From positions 1 through 7,921 of the forward strand of contig JABGQJ010000348.1 in assembly GCA_018648945.1 (NCBI GenBank): DNA of 7,921 nt, read 5' to 3'. The stretch's first letter is position 1. Each line of letters starts with the position of its first letter. The position numbers and the translations under genes are program-made. Origin of the DNA: Victivallales bacterium. Its GTDB lineage: Bacteria; Verrucomicrobiota; Lentisphaeria; Oligosphaerales; Lenti-02. Below the pieces are notes generated by a model. It saw nothing but the letters and a program-made list of their open reading frames with translations, ran no database searches and was not told the origin of the DNA. Shown here one piece after another: positions 6,198-7,921 of this stretch.

Positions 6198-7769
6198 TTA
6201 CTGGGTCTTTGCTGCATTCAATCGCAAACCCGGAGTCGCCAGGGGCGACACTCCCACCGTGGCCAGGGTCGCCGTGGAGTCGGGCTGTAAGAGGAACTGC
6301 ACGAACTTGTCCGCTTCCAGGGGATGCGGGCTGTCGTTCAGGCGGCTGGCGTAGGCGGTCGCGCTGCCGTAGCTCTTCTCAGGGAGTACAGTTGCCACCT
6401 GGACTTTCGAGTACTTCGCCTTGGTCTTGTCAGCGGGCACTGGGCAGCCGATGTAGGCGAAACCCGCGTCAGCCTTTCCCCCTGCCAATTCGGCGTAGCA
6501 GTCCTTGAGGGTCGGCAGATAGGAGATCTTGTCCTTGACCGAGTTCCACAGTCCGGCATTCCTCAGGGCGCGTTGGGCGTAGTGACCGACCGAGCTGTCC
6601 TCGGTTGAAGTCAGGAGGATGCGTTTCACCTCGGGCTTGGCGATGTCCTGCAGAGTGGTCACTAGCCCTGTCTTCGTGCGGTGCGTCACCAATGCCAGTT
6701 GGAACTTGCCGAACCCTCGCGCATTCTCTGCCTTGATGGCTCCCGCCTTCAGCAGTTGGCCGGTCTCGACCTCGCCGATGGAGAAGTGCAGGTCGGCCGT
6801 TTCCCCCTTCTTCAGGATACGTTCGCTCAATGCGTTGGCCCGATCGACGATCAGATTCAGCAGAATCCCCGGATGCTTCTCCTCGAAGGTCTCCTGGAGC
6901 CGGAAGAACGGACTGCTCATGCCGCATGGGATGAGGAGGGTTAGGCGCGGGAGGGAAGGGATGTCGTTCTCCCTGAGTAGCTTCTGCCCTTCCACGCTGA
7001 GCAGCAGGTCCAGGAACTCCTTGGCCAGTTCGGGTTGCGCGGCTTTTGCCAAGACGGCGATGCACGCGAAGGCGGGATCGTAGGAGTCCTTGGGAACGCT
7101 CTCTAGAATCCTCACCCGCGAGTATTCCAGCTTCTCCGGGGCGGTCTTCAGAGGGCAAGACCGGTAGGCGAAACTGGCTTGGGCGGCCTCGCGGGCGACA
7201 TGCTTGTAGGCGGTGATGGGGTGGTCCCAACGGGTGATCTTGTCCTGTAGCTTCTCCCACAGCCCGGCTGCCTTCAGGGCCTGCATCGTGTAAAGCCCCA
7301 CGGAGTTGTCCTTGGGGTCGGCGATGGCGAGATTCTTGACCGAGGGCTTCAGCAGGTCGCTCATGGTCGAGACCCCGGCGGGATTGCTCCGGGGAGCAAA
7401 CAGCACGAGTTCGAACTGCCCGAACGGCTGTACCGCTCCCGGTGAAACCGCGCCGCCATCTTCCAGTGTCTTCATCTCCAGGGTGCCGGGGGAAACGACC
7501 ATGTCGGGCTGCTCCCCTTTGTCCAGAATCCGGCGGACAATCACATTGCCATTGTCCAGCACCACGTTGACCGTGACCTCGGGATGAGAGCTCTCGAAGG
7601 CTTCCTTGGCTGCTGTGAAGGGCAGTACCATGCCACACGGCACGTAGATGGTCAGGACCCTCTTCGAGCCCGTCGCCGATTTGTCGGAGGTCTTGCCGCA
7701 CCCCGAGGCGAACACCAGGGAGGCGCAGACCAAGAAGAGGAAGCGAAGCGGGATCTTGCGGTCGTTCAT
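6198..7769 (-). CDS. Tandem ModA-like periplasmic binding lipoprotein with paired cleft cysteines
   Basis: This 523-aa protein starts at ATG 7769 with GGAG 6 nt upstream. A lipoprotein signal ends FASGC (C24). Two type II binding domains follow without a second signal: residues 37-268 and 275-512, joined by a very short linker. They are clear duplicates: IYVPCGM matches LLIPCGM, ILDKGEQPDM matches ILKKGETADL, DNSVGLYTMQALKAAGLW matches DSSVGHYAQRALRNAGLW, and FAYRSCPL matches FAYIGCPV. The order fits molybdate-binding ModA (AASL loop, later GDP..PAG.YA..AL, GIVY.SDA, FPEDS). ModA's ligand loops, however, are altered: its AAS becomes PCG (C45, C282) and its SDA becomes SCP or GCP (C205, C442), placing one thiol on each lobe. 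Each domain therefore probably binds a thiophilic ligand rather than molybdate; this is inference. C236 and C424 are extra. No permease or ATPase is in the window, so it may import with distant partners or act as a scavenger or sensor. It is the first gene of the operon. Confidence 0.9.
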   Translation of the reverse strand: MNDRKIPLRFLFLVCASLVFASGCGKTSDKSATGSKRVLTIYVPCGMVLPFTAAKEAFESSHPEVTVNVVLDNGNVIVRRILDKGEQPDMVVSPGTLEMKTLEDGGAVSPGAVQPFGQFELVLFAPRSNPAGVSTMSDLLKPSVKNLAIADPKDNSVGLYTMQALKAAGLWEKLQDKITRWDHPITAYKHVAREAAQASFAYRSCPLKTAPEKLEYSRVRILESVPKDSYDPAFACIAVLAKAAQPELAKEFLDLLLSVEGQKLLRENDIPSLPRLTLLIPCGMSSPFFRLQETFEEKHPGILLNLIVDRANALSERILKKGETADLHFSIGEVETGQLLKAGAIKAENARGFGKFQLALVTHRTKTGLVTTLQDIAKPEVKRILLTSTEDSSVGHYAQRALRNAGLWNSVKDKISYLPTLKDCYAELAGGKADAGFAYIGCPVPADKTKAKYSKVQVATVLPEKSYGSATAYASRLNDSPHPLEADKFVQFLLQPDSTATLATVGVSPLATPGLRLNAAKTQ

Positions 7770-7862
7770 GCTGGTCTCCGGTCTTTCTGGTCCACATGGT
7801 CGATATTCATGGACCGATCACACTGTTCTTGGAGGGCGGTTCCGGTTGGTCAGAGGCCCGTA

Positions 7863-7893
7863 ATCCTAGCGGCAAGCTTCGTATTCTTACCAA
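7863..7893 (-). promoter_or_regulatory. Weak candidate promoter of the thiol operon
   Basis: On the minus strand TTGGTA (7893-7888) and TAGGAT (7868-7863) are 19 bp apart, which is longer than ideal. The minus 35 element is also one arm of the palindrome at 7888-7904, an arrangement that would let a bound regulator block polymerase. Transcripts would carry a leader of roughly 85 nt. The real promoter may lie outside the window. Confidence 0.22.
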
Positions 7894-7904
7894 GGTAATT
7901 GGTA
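7888..7904. promoter_or_regulatory. Operator-like palindrome TACCAA-N5-TTGGTA upstream of the thiol operon
   Basis: A perfect 6-bp inverted repeat surrounds GGTAA; after one mismatch, two further pairs extend it (TC and GA). A nested 5-bp repeat, TTACC-AA-GGTAA, spans 7887-7898. It lies about 120 bp before the start of the binding-protein gene, in an AT-richer patch of an otherwise GC-rich window. The rest of 7770-7921 holds no gene that I can see. The size suits a dimeric regulator, but the family cannot be told from the site. Confidence 0.45.
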
Positions 7905-7921
7905 TGATGGCTGGCGAACAG

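Noticed and set aside
6198..7769. Calling the binding protein modA (molybdate uptake)
   Set aside because: The fold order matches ModA, but the ligand loops are changed to cysteine-containing sequences and no modB or modC is present, so molybdate specificity is not supported.
6469..7797. A 442-codon minus-strand frame over the binding-protein gene
   Set aside because: It lies in a shifted frame rich in Arg, Gly and Pro with no signal peptide; the 523-aa frame shows two clear ModA-like domains and a lipobox.

Overview
The window is GC-rich, and every gene I can support lies on the minus strand, so it is described in the direction of transcription, from high to low coordinates. There are no rRNA or tRNA genes and no recognisable mobile element or CRISPR array. 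Two transcription units are visible. The mix of large secreted carbohydrate-active proteins, two predicted lipoproteins and GC-rich, Shine-Dalgarno-led genes fits an uncultured Gram-negative heterotroph, for example from the PVC superphylum, Hydrogenedentes or Armatimonadota. That placement is inference from style only; no marker gene is present.

Unit 1 (about 7921 to 4142) is a compact thiol-rich operon of four genes. It encodes a 523-aa lipoprotein made of two tandem ModA-like periplasmic binding domains, each with a cysteine in both cleft loops; a small thioredoxin-like lipoprotein whose usual CxxC site is missing; a class I NifS/IscS cysteine desulfurase with a cysteine-rich tail; and an 87-aa redox-active Thioredoxin_3-like protein. 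The last two overlap in an ATGA. A 152-bp upstream region carries a palindrome, TACCAA-N5-TTGGTA. No ABC permease or ATPase lies in the window. The combination suggests handling of a soft metal, metalloid or reactive sulfur/selenium species, with cysteine thiols as ligands. I do not recognise it as a described system, and it is the most interesting content here.

A 343-bp intergenic region (3799-4141) follows. It contains two hairpins and, just upstream of the next gene, a weak promoter-like pair of hexamers overlapped by an inverted repeat, TCGTTCTC-N11-GAGAACGA.

Unit 2 (3798 to beyond position 1) encodes two secreted proteins for polysaccharide use. The first is a 940-aa putative polysaccharide lyase-like enzyme with an N-terminal carbohydrate-binding-like domain, a helical linker, an alpha/alpha-toroid-like core and a C-terminal beta-sandwich. 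The second is a CBM6/CBM35-like protein that runs off the left edge. Their ATGA stop/start overlap implies coupled translation.
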